Below are positions 43,820 through 52,949 of a stretch of 64,000 bases of DNA, piece after piece. Under the pieces are notes generated by a model, which did not search any database, was not told the origin of the DNA, and worked only from the letters and a program-made list of their open reading frames with translations. The first letter of the stretch is position 1. Every line of letters starts with the position of its first letter. The position numbers and the translations under genes are program-made. Origin of the DNA: Methylophilus sp. 13 (GTDB lineage: Bacteria > Pseudomonadota > Gammaproteobacteria > Burkholderiales > Methylophilaceae); assembly GCF_015354335.1 (NCBI RefSeq), contig NZ_JADKYR010000004.1:1-64000 (forward strand), given 5' to 3'.

Positions 43820-45088
43820 TTAGAAAATGCCGGTGAAAGGTTGTACTTCAACCCAACTGCCTGCGGGTAGCGGCCCTGAGGCTTCATCGAGCAAGATAAA
43901 GCAATTGGCCTGACTCATGCTGCTTAAAATACCGGAGCCCTGCTCGCCTGTGGTTTTTACCTTCCAGTCTGTACCGTCCTTAAACAGGATACCGCGCTGA
44001 AATTCGGTGCGGCCTGCGGCCTTTTTAATCGGGCTCACGCACTCGACCTTGAAGGAAGGTTGTACGCGCTCATGGCTTCCCATCAAGGTTTTTAACGCCG
44101 TTTGCACAAACTGGTAAAACGTTACCATCGTGGCGACCGGATTGCCGGGCAAGCCAAAATAATGCGCTTGTCCCAGCTTGCCATAAGCCAGCGGTCGCCC
44201 TGGCTTCATGTTGATTTTCCAGAACAGCACCTGACCATGGGTGGCGAGCAGTTGTTTCATGAAGTCCGCTTCACCCACAGACACGCCGCCACTGGTGATG
44301 ACCACATCAAAGCGGGCGGCGGCTTGCAATAGAGTGTGCTCCAAGGCTTGGGGATTGTCGGCAATATTGCCCAGGTCCTCCACCTCTGTGCCCAGGGCTT
44401 GCAACATGCCCCACAGGCTATAGCGGTTACTGTCGTAAATTTGTCCGGCTTGTAAGGGCTGGCCTACGCTCACCAGTTCATCGCCCGTGGTAAAAAAGGC
44501 CACTTTAAGATGCCGGTAAACCTCAATCTCTGCGACACCCAGCGAGGCGAGCAAGCCCATGTCTGCCGGTTGCAACGTGTGGCCAGTAGCAAGGACGGTT
44601 TGTCCGATAGCGATGTCTTCACCCATTAGACGAATATTGGCGCCTTTGCCAGGCAGTTTTTGGATGCTGACATGCTCGCCGGTCACTGTTGCATGCTCTT
44701 GCATCACGACGGTGTCAGCGTCTGCCGGAATCACTGCCCCGGTCATTATTTTGATACAGCCACCCGCAGGAATCTTGCCGTTAAAAGGCTTGCCGGCAAA
44801 CGCCGTGCCGACGATACGCAATGGCTGCGAGGCTTCAGCGAGCCTGAAAGCAAAGCCATCCATGGCTGAATTGTTGTGACCTGGCACATTGAGTGTAGAG
44901 GCGATAGGGCTGGCGAGCACACGTCCCAAGGCTTGTTTAATCGAAAGGCATTCGGTCTGTTGCACAGGCGTCAGGAATTGTTGGATATATTGTCGCGCTT
45001 GCGATACCGACATGGCATTGGGGTCATAATCCTCTGCACCCGCCGGGTCGTGGGCCAATTGACGTAATAAATCTGGTGTCTGGTTCAT
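43820..45088 (-). CDS. moeA: Molybdopterin molybdenumtransferase MoeA
   Basis: MoeA inserts molybdate into adenylylated molybdopterin. The 422-residue protein shows HNNSAMDGFA, a FTTGDELV region, DSNRYSL, SGGVSVGEADF and FGLPGNPVA, all standard. Its ATG overlaps the mobA stop by four bases (ATGA), so translation is coupled. The operon moaA-mobA-moeA is next to and divergent from the molybdenum formate dehydrogenase genes. Confidence 0.96.
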   Translation of the reverse strand: MNQTPDLLRQLAHDPAGAEDYDPNAMSVSQARQYIQQFLTPVQQTECLSIKQALGRVLASPIASTLNVPGHNNSAMDGFAFRLAEASQPLRIVGTAFAGKPFNGKIPAGGCIKIMTGAVIPADADTVVMQEHATVTGEHVSIQKLPGKGANIRLMGEDIAIGQTVLATGHTLQPADMGLLASLGVAEIEVYRHLKVAFFTTGDELVSVGQPLQAGQIYDSNRYSLWGMLQALGTEVEDLGNIADNPQALEHTLLQAAARFDVVITSGGVSVGEADFMKQLLATHGQVLFWKINMKPGRPLAYGKLGQAHYFGLPGNPVATMVTFYQFVQTALKTLMGSHERVQPSFKVECVSPIKKAAGRTEFQRGILFKDGTDWKVKTTGEQGSGILSSMSQANCFILLDEASGPLPAGSWVEVQPFTGIF

Positions 45089-45663
45089 AGCGATGATGAT
45101 GGCCGTTCATTAATGTTAGTAAACGCTTGCTCATCTTCAAAGCTCACGAATACATGTGGATGTTGCGCTTGCCATGCGCTCACTTTGCGCTGGCCTTGCT
45201 CGAGAAAATGATCCAAATCCTCGCGCAGGGCGCGTGGCATCAGGCAGAAAACGGGGTGTGTTCCACTCTGGCTGCGTGCAATGGCCAGCCCATGGGCTTG
45301 CTTGTGCAGGTGTTGTGTTTGTTCCAGGGCAGTCTTGAGACGGCTGACCAGATCCAGCGGCAGCAGCGGCGAATCGCAGGGGACGCTCACAATCCACTCG
45401 GTGCTGGCATGATGCATCCCTGCTTGCATGCCTGCCAAAGGCCCGTCAAATTGGTCATTGGCATCGGCGACCACAGGGATGCCAAAACGCTGGTACTCGT
45501 CCAGATGGCGGTTAGCATTGATGATGACATGATTCACTTGCGGCTGGATGCGCTCCAGCACATGTGCGACCAGTGGTTTGCCCTGGTAGTCCACCAGGCC
45601 TTTGTCCACGCCCCCCATGCGCAAGCCACGCCCCCCGGCAAGAATCACTGCGGTAATCTGCAT
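45085..45663 (-). CDS. mobA: Molybdenum cofactor guanylyltransferase MobA
   Basis: MobA adds GMP to molybdopterin to make the bis-MGD cofactor needed by DMSO-reductase-type enzymes such as the formate dehydrogenase nearby. The 192-residue protein starts with ILAGGRGLRMGGVDKGL, the nucleotide-binding motif, and has VSVPCDSPLLP for metal binding. The ATG overlaps the moaA stop by one base (TAATG). Confidence 0.95.
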   Translation of the reverse strand: MQITAVILAGGRGLRMGGVDKGLVDYQGKPLVAHVLERIQPQVNHVIINANRHLDEYQRFGIPVVADANDQFDGPLAGMQAGMHHASTEWIVSVPCDSPLLPLDLVSRLKTALEQTQHLHKQAHGLAIARSQSGTHPVFCLMPRALREDLDHFLEQGQRKVSAWQAQHPHVFVSFEDEQAFTNINERPSSSL

Positions 45664-46682
45664 TAACCACCTGTGTGCGACATAAAGCGGATCACAGCGG
45701 GTCCTGCACGTTGTAAATCAAAGTCATGGCCTTTGGGCTTGATATGCATGCCGTGCAAAATCGCTTCTACCAGGGGCTGGTCATCGTCGGGGTGTGCACG
45801 CAACAGCGGCAATAAATTCACCTGATGGTCCTGGCCCAGGCATAAAAATAATTCTCCCTGGCAGGTAATGCGTACCCGGTTGCAATTTTCACAAAAATTG
45901 TGGCTATGCGGTGAAATAAAGCCGATCCTGGTCGCTTGGCCATTGACCTGCCAGTAGCGTGCGGGGCCGCCTGTTTGATGGGTACTTGGCGTCAGTGAGA
46001 ACTTACTTTTAAGTAATGCCAGGGTGTCTTTATTGCTGACGCAGCTCTGTTCACGGTCGTGCGCCACTTCGCCCAAGGGCATCTCTTCAATAAAGCTGAT
46101 ATCTATGCGTTTTTGAATGGCGAAGTTCACCAGGGCTTCGGTTTCATCATCATTGATGCCGCGCATCAATACCGAATTGAGCTTTATGTTTTCAAAACCG
46201 GCGGCGATGGCCGCTTCAAGACCGCCCAGCACTTTGGATAACTCACCTACCCGGGTGATCGCCTTGAAGCGGTCAGCCTGCAAGCTGTCGATGGAAATAT
46301 TGATGCGTTTGACGCCTGCCGCCTTCAATGCCTGCGCGTATTTATCCAGTTGGCTGCCATTGGTGGTAATGACGCACTCCTCCAGACCGGGCAAATGTCC
46401 AATTTCCTCAAACAGCCACAGTGCATTTTTGCGTACCAGCGGTTCGCCGCCGGTGATGCGAACTTTACGCACGCCCATACGGACAAACAATTTAACCAAG
46501 CGTGCACACTCTTCCAGTGACATGACCTCGTGACGGGGTAAAAACGTCATGTCCTCTGCCATGCAGTATTGGCAGCGGAAATCGCAGCGGTCAGTAATCG
46601 ACAGGCGTATGTAGTCCACCTGTCGGCCAAACTGGTCGATCAATTGGGTGGGCAGAGTGGCTGGCGTATGCATTGCAATCAT
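45663..46682 (-). CDS. moaA: GTP 3',8-cyclase MoaA
   Basis: MoaA is a radical SAM enzyme making the pterin precursor from GTP. The 339-residue protein has the N-terminal SAM cluster CDFRCQYC, GGEP, and a C-terminal cluster in CENCNR with a later Cys in FLCLGQ, and ends in the double glycine (HTGG) needed for activity. A second ATG three codons downstream is also possible. It is the first gene of the Moco operon, divergent from fdsG across about 120 bp. Confidence 0.96.
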   Translation of the reverse strand: MIAMHTPATLPTQLIDQFGRQVDYIRLSITDRCDFRCQYCMAEDMTFLPRHEVMSLEECARLVKLFVRMGVRKVRITGGEPLVRKNALWLFEEIGHLPGLEECVITTNGSQLDKYAQALKAAGVKRINISIDSLQADRFKAITRVGELSKVLGGLEAAIAAGFENIKLNSVLMRGINDDETEALVNFAIQKRIDISFIEEMPLGEVAHDREQSCVSNKDTLALLKSKFSLTPSTHQTGGPARYWQVNGQATRIGFISPHSHNFCENCNRVRITCQGELFLCLGQDHQVNLLPLLRAHPDDDQPLVEAILHGMHIKPKGHDFDLQRAGPAVIRFMSHTGG

Positions 46683-46804
46683 TAAAATTTAAAGTAATCA
46701 GCATTTTATGCCCTTTTTTTGCTTTAACAAGGCATAAATAGAGGATATGATGCCAGGGTGATAGAATGTAACTGAATTGTAACTCGTTAAGATGTGAGGT
46801 CGGT

Positions 46805-47284
46805 TTGGATAACACATTAAGCCATGAACAGCATGCGCAAATTCAAGCGCATATTCAAGCACACCAGCATGTACCGGGCGGCTTAATGCCTCTGCTACAT
46901 GCGATTCAGGAGGATATTGGCTATGTGCCGGAAACCGTCTATCCTGACATTGCCAAAGCCCTGGCGCTCTCGGTGGCCGAGGTGCACGGCGTGGTGAGTT
47001 TCTATCATCATTTCCGTACGCATCCGGTCGGCAAGCATGTGTTGCAAGTCTGCCGCGCGGAATCCTGCCAGGCCATGGGTTCAGAGAGGCTTGAAGCCGA
47101 ATTAAAAGCCAGGCTAGGCGTGGACTATCATCAAACCACCGCTGACGGCACACTGACCTTGCTCCCGGTCTATTGTCTGGGTAATTGCGGCTGTTCCCCG
47201 GCCGTTATGCTCGATGAAGAGGTCTATGGCCGCATGAATACGCAAAAAGTGACTGAACTGATTGCCGAGGTATGTCATGGTTAA
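46805..47284 (+). CDS. fdsG: NAD-dependent formate dehydrogenase gamma subunit
   Basis: The 159-residue NuoE-type protein binds one [2Fe-2S] cluster with CRAESC and CLGNCGC and passes electrons to the NADH-reactive beta subunit. The start is TTG at 46805, preceded by GAGGTCGG; there is no ATG with the right N-terminus. It is the first gene of the fds operon. Its stop overlaps the fdsB start by eight bases. Confidence 0.92.
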   Translation: MDNTLSHEQHAQIQAHIQAHQHVPGGLMPLLHAIQEDIGYVPETVYPDIAKALALSVAEVHGVVSFYHHFRTHPVGKHVLQVCRAESCQAMGSERLEAELKARLGVDYHQTTADGTLTLLPVYCLGNCGCSPAVMLDEEVYGRMNTQKVTELIAEVCHG

Positions 47285-48842
47285 GATCTATGTCCCAATC
47301 GACTCGACAGCACTGTCTTTGGGTGCTGAGCGTACCGCGAAAAAAATCATCCAGGAAGCCCAGGCGCGAGGCCTCGAGATTACGCTGGTGCGTAATGGCT
47401 CTCGTGGCCTGTTCTGGCTGGAACCTCTGGTAGAAGTAGAGAGTGCGCAAGGGCGCGTCGCTTTTGGCCCGGTGTCGCCCGCAGATGTCGCAGGCTTGTT
47501 TGATGCCGGGTTTACTCAGCCCTTGGCAGACCAGGCGAAAGCCCATCCCTTATATCTCGGCTTGACTGAAGAGCTGGCCTGGCTCAAAAAACAGCAACGA
47601 CTGACCTTTGCCCGGGTGGGGATCACTGATCCATTGTCTCTTGAGGACTACCTCGCGCATGATGGCTATCAAGGACTCAAAAATGCGCTGACCATGTCCG
47701 GCGCTGACATAGTCAAAGCGGTGACGGACTCAGGCTTGCGTGGCCGGGGTGGTGCCGCTTTTCCGACCGGCATCAAGTGGAATACCGTGCTCAATGCGCC
47801 CGCTGAACAAAAATACGTCGTCTGTAATGCGGATGAGGGCGATTCCGGCACCTATTCTGACCGCATGATCATGGAAGACGATCCGTTTGTGCTGATTGAA
47901 GGCATGACCATCGCCGGCATTGCGGTCGGCGCAACGCAGGGCTATATCTACTTGCGCAGTGAATATCCGCATGCCTTGAAAACACTGAATGAGGCGATCC
48001 GCAAGGCCAATCTTGCCGGGTATCTGGGCGAGAATATTCAGGGCTCAGGCCGAACGTTTCACCTGGAGGTCCGCCGTGCGGCAGGCGCTTATGTGTGTGG
48101 CGAAGAGACTTCTTTACTCGAAAGCCTGGAAGGCAAGCGAGGGCTGGTGCGCTTCAAGCCGCCATTGCCCGCCATTGAAGGCTTGTTTGGCAAGCCGACC
48201 ATTGTCAATAACGTGATCTCGCTGGCTACCGTACCGATTATTCTGGATAAGGGTGCACAATACTATGCGGATTACGGCATGGGGCGTTCACGTGGCACCT
48301 TGCCTATCCAGCTGGCGGGTAATTTAAAACACACCGGCCTGGTCGAACTGGCATTTGGTGCGACCTTGCGCGAATTGCTCTACGACTATGGTGGTGGTTC
48401 AGCGACTGGGCGGCCGATTCGCGCCGTGCAAGTCGGCGGTCCGCTGGGGGCCTATTTGCCAGAGAGTCAGTTTGATACGCCACTGGATTATGAAGAATTT
48501 GGCAAAATTTGGGCGGTACTCGGTCACGGCGGCATCGTTGCTTTTGATGACAGTGTCGATATGGCGAAAATGGCCCGCTATGCCTTTGAGTTTTGCGCCG
48601 AGGAAAGCTGCGGCAAATGTACGCCATGCCGTATCGGCTCTACCCGTGGCGTAGAGGTGATGGACAAGATTATGCTGGGCAACAATCGCGCCAAGCAAGT
48701 GCATTTGTTGCGTGATTTGTCTGACACCATGCTTAACGGTTCTCTGTGCGCCTTGGGCGGGATGACGCCTTACCCGGTCTTGAGCGCATTGAACCATTTC
48801 CCTGAAGACTTTGGATTAAGTGGTAAAGAGGCTGCAGCCTAG
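47277..48842 (+). CDS. fdsB: NAD-dependent formate dehydrogenase beta subunit
   Basis: The 521-residue NuoF-like protein binds FMN, NAD+ and a [4Fe-4S] cluster. The first 130 residues are a thioredoxin-like [2Fe-2S]-family fold; [10 protein letters not shown] and [12 protein letters not shown] bind [18 protein letters not shown] binds the cluster. I chose ATG 47277; the ORF start 15 bases earlier has no support. It reduces NAD+ in the cytoplasm with electrons from FdsA. Confidence 0.95.
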   Translation: MVKIYVPIDSTALSLGAERTAKKIIQEAQARGLEITLVRNGSRGLFWLEPLVEVESAQGRVAFGPVSPADVAGLFDAGFTQPLADQAKAHPLYLGLTEELAWLKKQQRLTFARVGITDPLSLEDYLAHDGYQGLKNALTMSGADIVKAVTDSGLRGRGGAAFPTGIKWNTVLNAPAEQKYVVCNADEGDSGTYSDRMIMEDDPFVLIEGMTIAGIAVGATQGYIYLRSEYPHALKTLNEAIRKANLAGYLGENIQGSGRTFHLEVRRAAGAYVCGEETSLLESLEGKRGLVRFKPPLPAIEGLFGKPTIVNNVISLATVPIILDKGAQYYADYGMGRSRGTLPIQLAGNLKHTGLVELAFGATLRELLYDYGGGSATGRPIRAVQVGGPLGAYLPESQFDTPLDYEEFGKIWAVLGHGGIVAFDDSVDMAKMARYAFEFCAEESCGKCTPCRIGSTRGVEVMDKIMLGNNRAKQVHLLRDLSDTMLNGSLCALGGMTPYPVLSALNHFPEDFGLSGKEAAA

Positions 48843-48860
48843 GCAGCAAAGGACATTATT

Positions 48861-51752
48861 ATGGACGATATCAAGTATTCCTCTTCGCAGCCGCAATCCC
48901 TCAAGTATGACCCAGACAAGGATTACGGTACGCCAAAATCAGACAGCGCAGTGATGGTGACCCTCAATATCGATGGGGTGGATGTTACTGTGCCCGAGGG
49001 CAGTTCTATCATGCATGCGGCGCAGTTGGGTGGCGTCACCGTGCCCAAGCTCTGTGCTACCGATTCCCTGGAGCCGTTTGGTTCCTGCCGTCTTTGTCTG
49101 GTCGAGATCGAAGGCCGTCGCGGCTATCCGGCCTCTTGCACGACGCCAGTCGCCCCCGGGCTTAAGGTGAAGACGCAAACCCCTAAATTGGCGGATGTGC
49201 GCCGGGGCGTCATGGAGTTATATATTTCTGACCATCCGCTGGATTGCCTGACCTGTGGCGCCAATGGGGATTGCGAGTTGCAGGACATGGCAGGTGCGGT
49301 TGGTTTGCGCGAAGTCCGCTATGGCTACGAAGGCGAAAACCATCTGGGCCAAGTCAAAGATGAGTCCAATCCCTACTTCACCTTTGATCCTTCCAAATGT
49401 ATTGTCTGTTCGCGTTGCGTGCGGGCCTGTGAAGAAACGCAGGGCACCTTTGCCTTGACCATTCAAGGTCGCGGCTTTGACAGCAAGGTTTCTGCCGGCA
49501 ACAAAGACTTTCTGGAGTCAGAATGTGTCTCCTGTGGTGCGTGTGTGCAAGCCTGTCCGACCGCCACATTGATGGAAAAAACCGTGATTGAGGCAGGCAC
49601 GCCTGAGCACAAAGTGACAACAACTTGTGCCTATTGCGGCGTTGGTTGCAGTTTTGATGCAGAAATGAAAGGTGAGCAGGTTGTCCGCATGACGCCGAGC
49701 AAAGCAGGAGGCGCCAACCATGGTCACAGCTGCGTCAAAGGGCGCTTTGCCTGGGGCTATGCGACGCATGCGGATCGCATTACCACGCCCATGATACGCA
49801 AGAGTATTCATGATCCCTGGCAAAAAGTGAGCTGGGATGAGGCAATTAATTATGCCGCTAGTGAAATTCAGCGTATCCAGCAAACCTATGGCAAAGAGGC
49901 CGTGGGCGGAATTACTTCCAGTCGTTGCACCAATGAAGAAGTCTATGTCACACAAAAACTGATCCGTGCCGTGTTCGGTGTGAATAACGTCGATACCTGT
50001 GCCCGTGTGTGCCACAGCCCGACTGGCTATGGCCTCAAGCAAACCCTGGGTGAGTCCGCGGGCACACAGACCTTCGATTCCGTGATGAAATCAGATGTGA
50101 TTTTCGTCATGGGGGCCAACCCTACCGATGGTCACCCGGTGTTTGGCTCACTGATGAAACGCCGTCTGCGTGAAGGGGCCAAGTTGATTATCGTCGATCC
50201 ACGTGAAATCGACCTGGTTGCTAATTCTCCCCATATTCGTGCCGACTACCATCTCAAGCTGCGGCCTGGGACCAATGTGGCCATGATTTCAGCCATTTCA
50301 CATGTGATTGTGACTGAAGGATTGGTGCAAGAGGACTTTGTTAAAGCGCGCTGCGAATGGGATTCTTATGTGGCCTGGCGTGATTTTGCTGCCAAGCCTG
50401 AAAACTCTCCAGAAGCACTAGAAAAAGAATTGGGCGTGCCTGCCAAAGAGGTGAGGGAAGCTGCACGCTTGTATGCCACCGGCGGCAATGCGGCAATTTA
50501 CTACGGGTTAGGGGTCACCGAGCACAGTCAAGGTTCGACCACGGTGATGGGCATAGCCAACCTGGCGATGGCAACCGGCAATGTCGGGCGTGAAGGCGTG
50601 GGTGTGAATCCCTTGCGTGGTCAAAACAATGTACAAGGCTCTTGTGACATGGGATCCATGCCGCATGAGTTTCCTGGCTACCGTCATGTGTCTGATGATG
50701 AAACACGGGCGCAGTTCGAGCAGGCATGGGGCGTCAAACTGAGTGCTGATCCAGGGCTGCGTATTCCCAATATGCTGGACTTGGCCGTTGAAGGCAGTTT
50801 TAAAGCGGTGTATTGTGTGGGTGAGGATATTGCCCAGTCAGACCCTGACACCCAGCACGTGACCCATGCGCTGGAGAATATGGAGTGTGTGATTGTGCAG
50901 GACTTGTTCCTGAACGAAACTGCCAAATTCGCGCATGTATTCTTCCCGGGAGCGTCCTTCCTTGAGAAAAACGGGACGTTTACCAATGCCGAACGCCGCA
51001 TTTCCCCGGTGCGTAAAGTCATGACCCCCAAGAATGGGATGGAGGATTGGGAGATTACTGCCAGATTCTCGACCGCCTTGGGTTACCCCATGCATTACGC
51101 CCATGCCAGCGAGATCATGGATGAAATCGCTGCCTTGACCCCTACATTTGCTGGGGTCAGCTTCAAGAAACTGGACGAGTTGGGCAGTATCCAGTGGCCC
51201 TGCAATGACGAGGCGCCAGAGGGGACGCCGACCATGCATGTGGATGCGTTTGTGCGCGGCAAGGGCAAGTTCTTTGTTACTCAATATGTGCCCACCACCG
51301 AGCGCGTCAACCAGAAATACCCATTGATCCTGACCACCGGCCGTATCCTGTCGCAATACAATGTGGGTGCACAAACCCGACGCACACAAAACGTGGTTTG
51401 GCATCATGAGGATGTGATCGAGATTCATCCGCACGATGCTGAGGATCGCGGGATTGTTGAAGGCGATTGGGTGGGGATTACCAGCCGCGCCGGGCAGACC
51501 GTGTTGCGCGCCAAGATTACCGAGCGGGTACAACCTGGCGTGGTCTATACCACCTTCCACCATCCTGAGTCCGGTGCCAATGTCATTACCACCGACAACT
51601 CGGATTGGGCGACCAATTGCCCAGAGTACAAGGTCACGGCAGTACAGGTGTCCAAGGTGAACCAGTTGTCTGATTGGCAGAAACAGTATCGTTCATTCAG
51701 CGATACCCAAATTGAGTTGTCCGGCATGGATCCGCAGACGGTTGTTTCCTGA
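48861..51752 (+). CDS. fdsA: NAD-dependent formate dehydrogenase alpha subunit
   Basis: The 963-residue catalytic subunit oxidises formate to CO2 at a bis-MGD molybdenum centre. N-terminal [2Fe-2S] (cysteines around FGSCRLC), His-Cys [4Fe-4S] (CLTCGANGDC), two ferredoxin clusters (CIVCSRCVRAC, CVSCGACVQAC) and a further CAYCGVGC precede the Mo domain. The Mo ligand is a cysteine in ARVCHSPT where selenocysteine occurs in E. coli FDH-H. The TGA stop overlaps the fdhD ATG. This is the main NADH source at the end of methanol oxidation. Confidence 0.96.
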   Translation: MDDIKYSSSQPQSLKYDPDKDYGTPKSDSAVMVTLNIDGVDVTVPEGSSIMHAAQLGGVTVPKLCATDSLEPFGSCRLCLVEIEGRRGYPASCTTPVAPGLKVKTQTPKLADVRRGVMELYISDHPLDCLTCGANGDCELQDMAGAVGLREVRYGYEGENHLGQVKDESNPYFTFDPSKCIVCSRCVRACEETQGTFALTIQGRGFDSKVSAGNKDFLESECVSCGACVQACPTATLMEKTVIEAGTPEHKVTTTCAYCGVGCSFDAEMKGEQVVRMTPSKAGGANHGHSCVKGRFAWGYATHADRITTPMIRKSIHDPWQKVSWDEAINYAASEIQRIQQTYGKEAVGGITSSRCTNEEVYVTQKLIRAVFGVNNVDTCARVCHSPTGYGLKQTLGESAGTQTFDSVMKSDVIFVMGANPTDGHPVFGSLMKRRLREGAKLIIVDPREIDLVANSPHIRADYHLKLRPGTNVAMISAISHVIVTEGLVQEDFVKARCEWDSYVAWRDFAAKPENSPEALEKELGVPAKEVREAARLYATGGNAAIYYGLGVTEHSQGSTTVMGIANLAMATGNVGREGVGVNPLRGQNNVQGSCDMGSMPHEFPGYRHVSDDETRAQFEQAWGVKLSADPGLRIPNMLDLAVEGSFKAVYCVGEDIAQSDPDTQHVTHALENMECVIVQDLFLNETAKFAHVFFPGASFLEKNGTFTNAERRISPVRKVMTPKNGMEDWEITARFSTALGYPMHYAHASEIMDEIAALTPTFAGVSFKKLDELGSIQWPCNDEAPEGTPTMHVDAFVRGKGKFFVTQYVPTTERVNQKYPLILTTGRILSQYNVGAQTRRTQNVVWHHEDVIEIHPHDAEDRGIVEGDWVGITSRAGQTVLRAKITERVQPGVVYTTFHHPESGANVITTDNSDWATNCPEYKVTAVQVSKVNQLSDWQKQYRSFSDTQIELSGMDPQTVVS

Positions 51753-52654
51753 TGAGCGAGGCCATTAAGGAGGCTGAGGCACAATGTCGCCTGTCAGCCT
51801 ATCAGGAAATGCCGGTGCAGCCTGCTGAGCAGGCAGTCACGACGCTGGCGGTGACGCGCTGGCGTCAGGGCGAAGTGACTGTGGTCGCCGACGCCTTGGC
51901 GCAAGAAGTCCCGATTGCGTTTGTGTACAACGGGATATCGCATGTGGTGATGATGGCCACGCCGGCAGACCTCGAAGATTTTGCCTATGGCTTTTCGTTT
52001 ACCGAAGGCATTATTACTGCGCGCAAGCAGATTTATGGTGTAGAGGCTAAAGCGATTGAGGATGACGATGGTCAATTACAAGGCATTGAACTGCACATAG
52101 AGTTAGCCACAGAACAATTTGTTTTGCTTAAGGCGCAGCGCCGTAATCTGACTGGCCGCACGGGTTGTGGCTTATGCGGTGCAGAAAGTTTGCAACAAGT
52201 ATTCAAGCATCCTGGCATGACGGCATCAGCGCCCACCAGACTGGATGCGGCCGTGATAGCCAACGCGCTGGCAGCGTTGCAATCACAGCAGCCACTGCAA
52301 CAGATGACAGGCGCAACGCATGCCACAGCACTTGCCGACAAACAGGGCAACATTGTGTGCGTGCGGGAAGATGTCGGCAGGCATAATGCGCTGGATAAAC
52401 TGATCGGTTGCTTGTTGCGCCAGCAAGTCGAGTGGTCTGCATGCTGGCTGGATCATTGGGTGCTGACGACCAGTCGCGCCAGTTATGAAATGGTACAGAA
52501 AGTGGCGATGGCCGGTGGTCAGGTGTTGGTGGCCATGTCTGCGCCCACCGCCCTCGCCGTCAATCTGGCCAAGGAATATGGTTTTTTACTGGTTGGCTTT
52601 GCCAGAGCAGGCCAATGTGTTGTGTATAGTGGTGAGCTTGGCCAAACAAGCTAA
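51752..52654 (+). CDS. fdhD: Formate dehydrogenase accessory sulfurtransferase FdhD
   Basis: FdhD (FdsC in this operon type) carries sulfur to and protects the Mo cofactor of the formate dehydrogenase. The 300-residue protein has the CxxC in GRTGCGLCGAES and a VREDVGRHNALDK motif. Its ATG overlaps the fdsA stop (TGATG). Its N-terminus is longer than that of many homologues. Confidence 0.94.
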   Translation: MSEAIKEAEAQCRLSAYQEMPVQPAEQAVTTLAVTRWRQGEVTVVADALAQEVPIAFVYNGISHVVMMATPADLEDFAYGFSFTEGIITARKQIYGVEAKAIEDDDGQLQGIELHIELATEQFVLLKAQRRNLTGRTGCGLCGAESLQQVFKHPGMTASAPTRLDAAVIANALAALQSQQPLQQMTGATHATALADKQGNIVCVREDVGRHNALDKLIGCLLRQQVEWSACWLDHWVLTTSRASYEMVQKVAMAGGQVLVAMSAPTALAVNLAKEYGFLLVGFARAGQCVVYSGELGQTS

Positions 52655-52685
52655 GCTGGATAGTCACTGGAAAGCGTGTAGAGAG

Positions 52686-52907
52686 ATGGATGTCGAAAAG
52701 TTAATTAAAATGGCTAACCAGATTGGCGATTTTTTTGAGGCAAATCCTGATGCCGAGGAAGCGCAGCGTGAAATTGCCAGTCACCTGAAAAAGTTCTGGA
52801 ATTCGGTCATGATCAACAGCCTGGTTAGCCATGTGCAGCAGCATCAGGGGCAAGGCTTGCATCCGCAAGTGATTGCGGCCGTGCAACAATATGTAAAATT
52901 GTCTTGA
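52686..52907 (+). CDS. fdsD: NAD-dependent formate dehydrogenase delta subunit
   Basis: This 73-residue protein (MDVEKLIKMANQIGDFF...) is the small FdsD subunit, required for activity in related enzymes but without cofactor motifs. The open frame extends far upstream across the end of fdhD in another frame; the ATG at 52686 is the family start and is preceded by a weak AGAGAG. It ends the operon, before a strong terminator. Confidence 0.9.
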   Translation: MDVEKLIKMANQIGDFFEANPDAEEAQREIASHLKKFWNSVMINSLVSHVQQHQGQGLHPQVIAAVQQYVKLS

Positions 52908-52910
52908 AGT

Positions 52911-52945
52911 GAAAACGGCGACCTGAAGGTCTGGTCGCCGTTTTC
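52911..52945. terminator. Terminator after fds operon
   Basis: GAAAACGGCGACC / GGTCGCCGTTTTC, nearly perfect stem with a nine-base loop. Works in both directions, between fdsD and the convergent GT39-like gene. Confidence 0.9.
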
Positions 52946-52949
52946 TGTA

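Noticed and set aside
50838-51563. Antisense frame of 241 residues inside fdsA
   Set aside because: It lies wholly opposite conserved fdsA sequence and has no recognisable motif.
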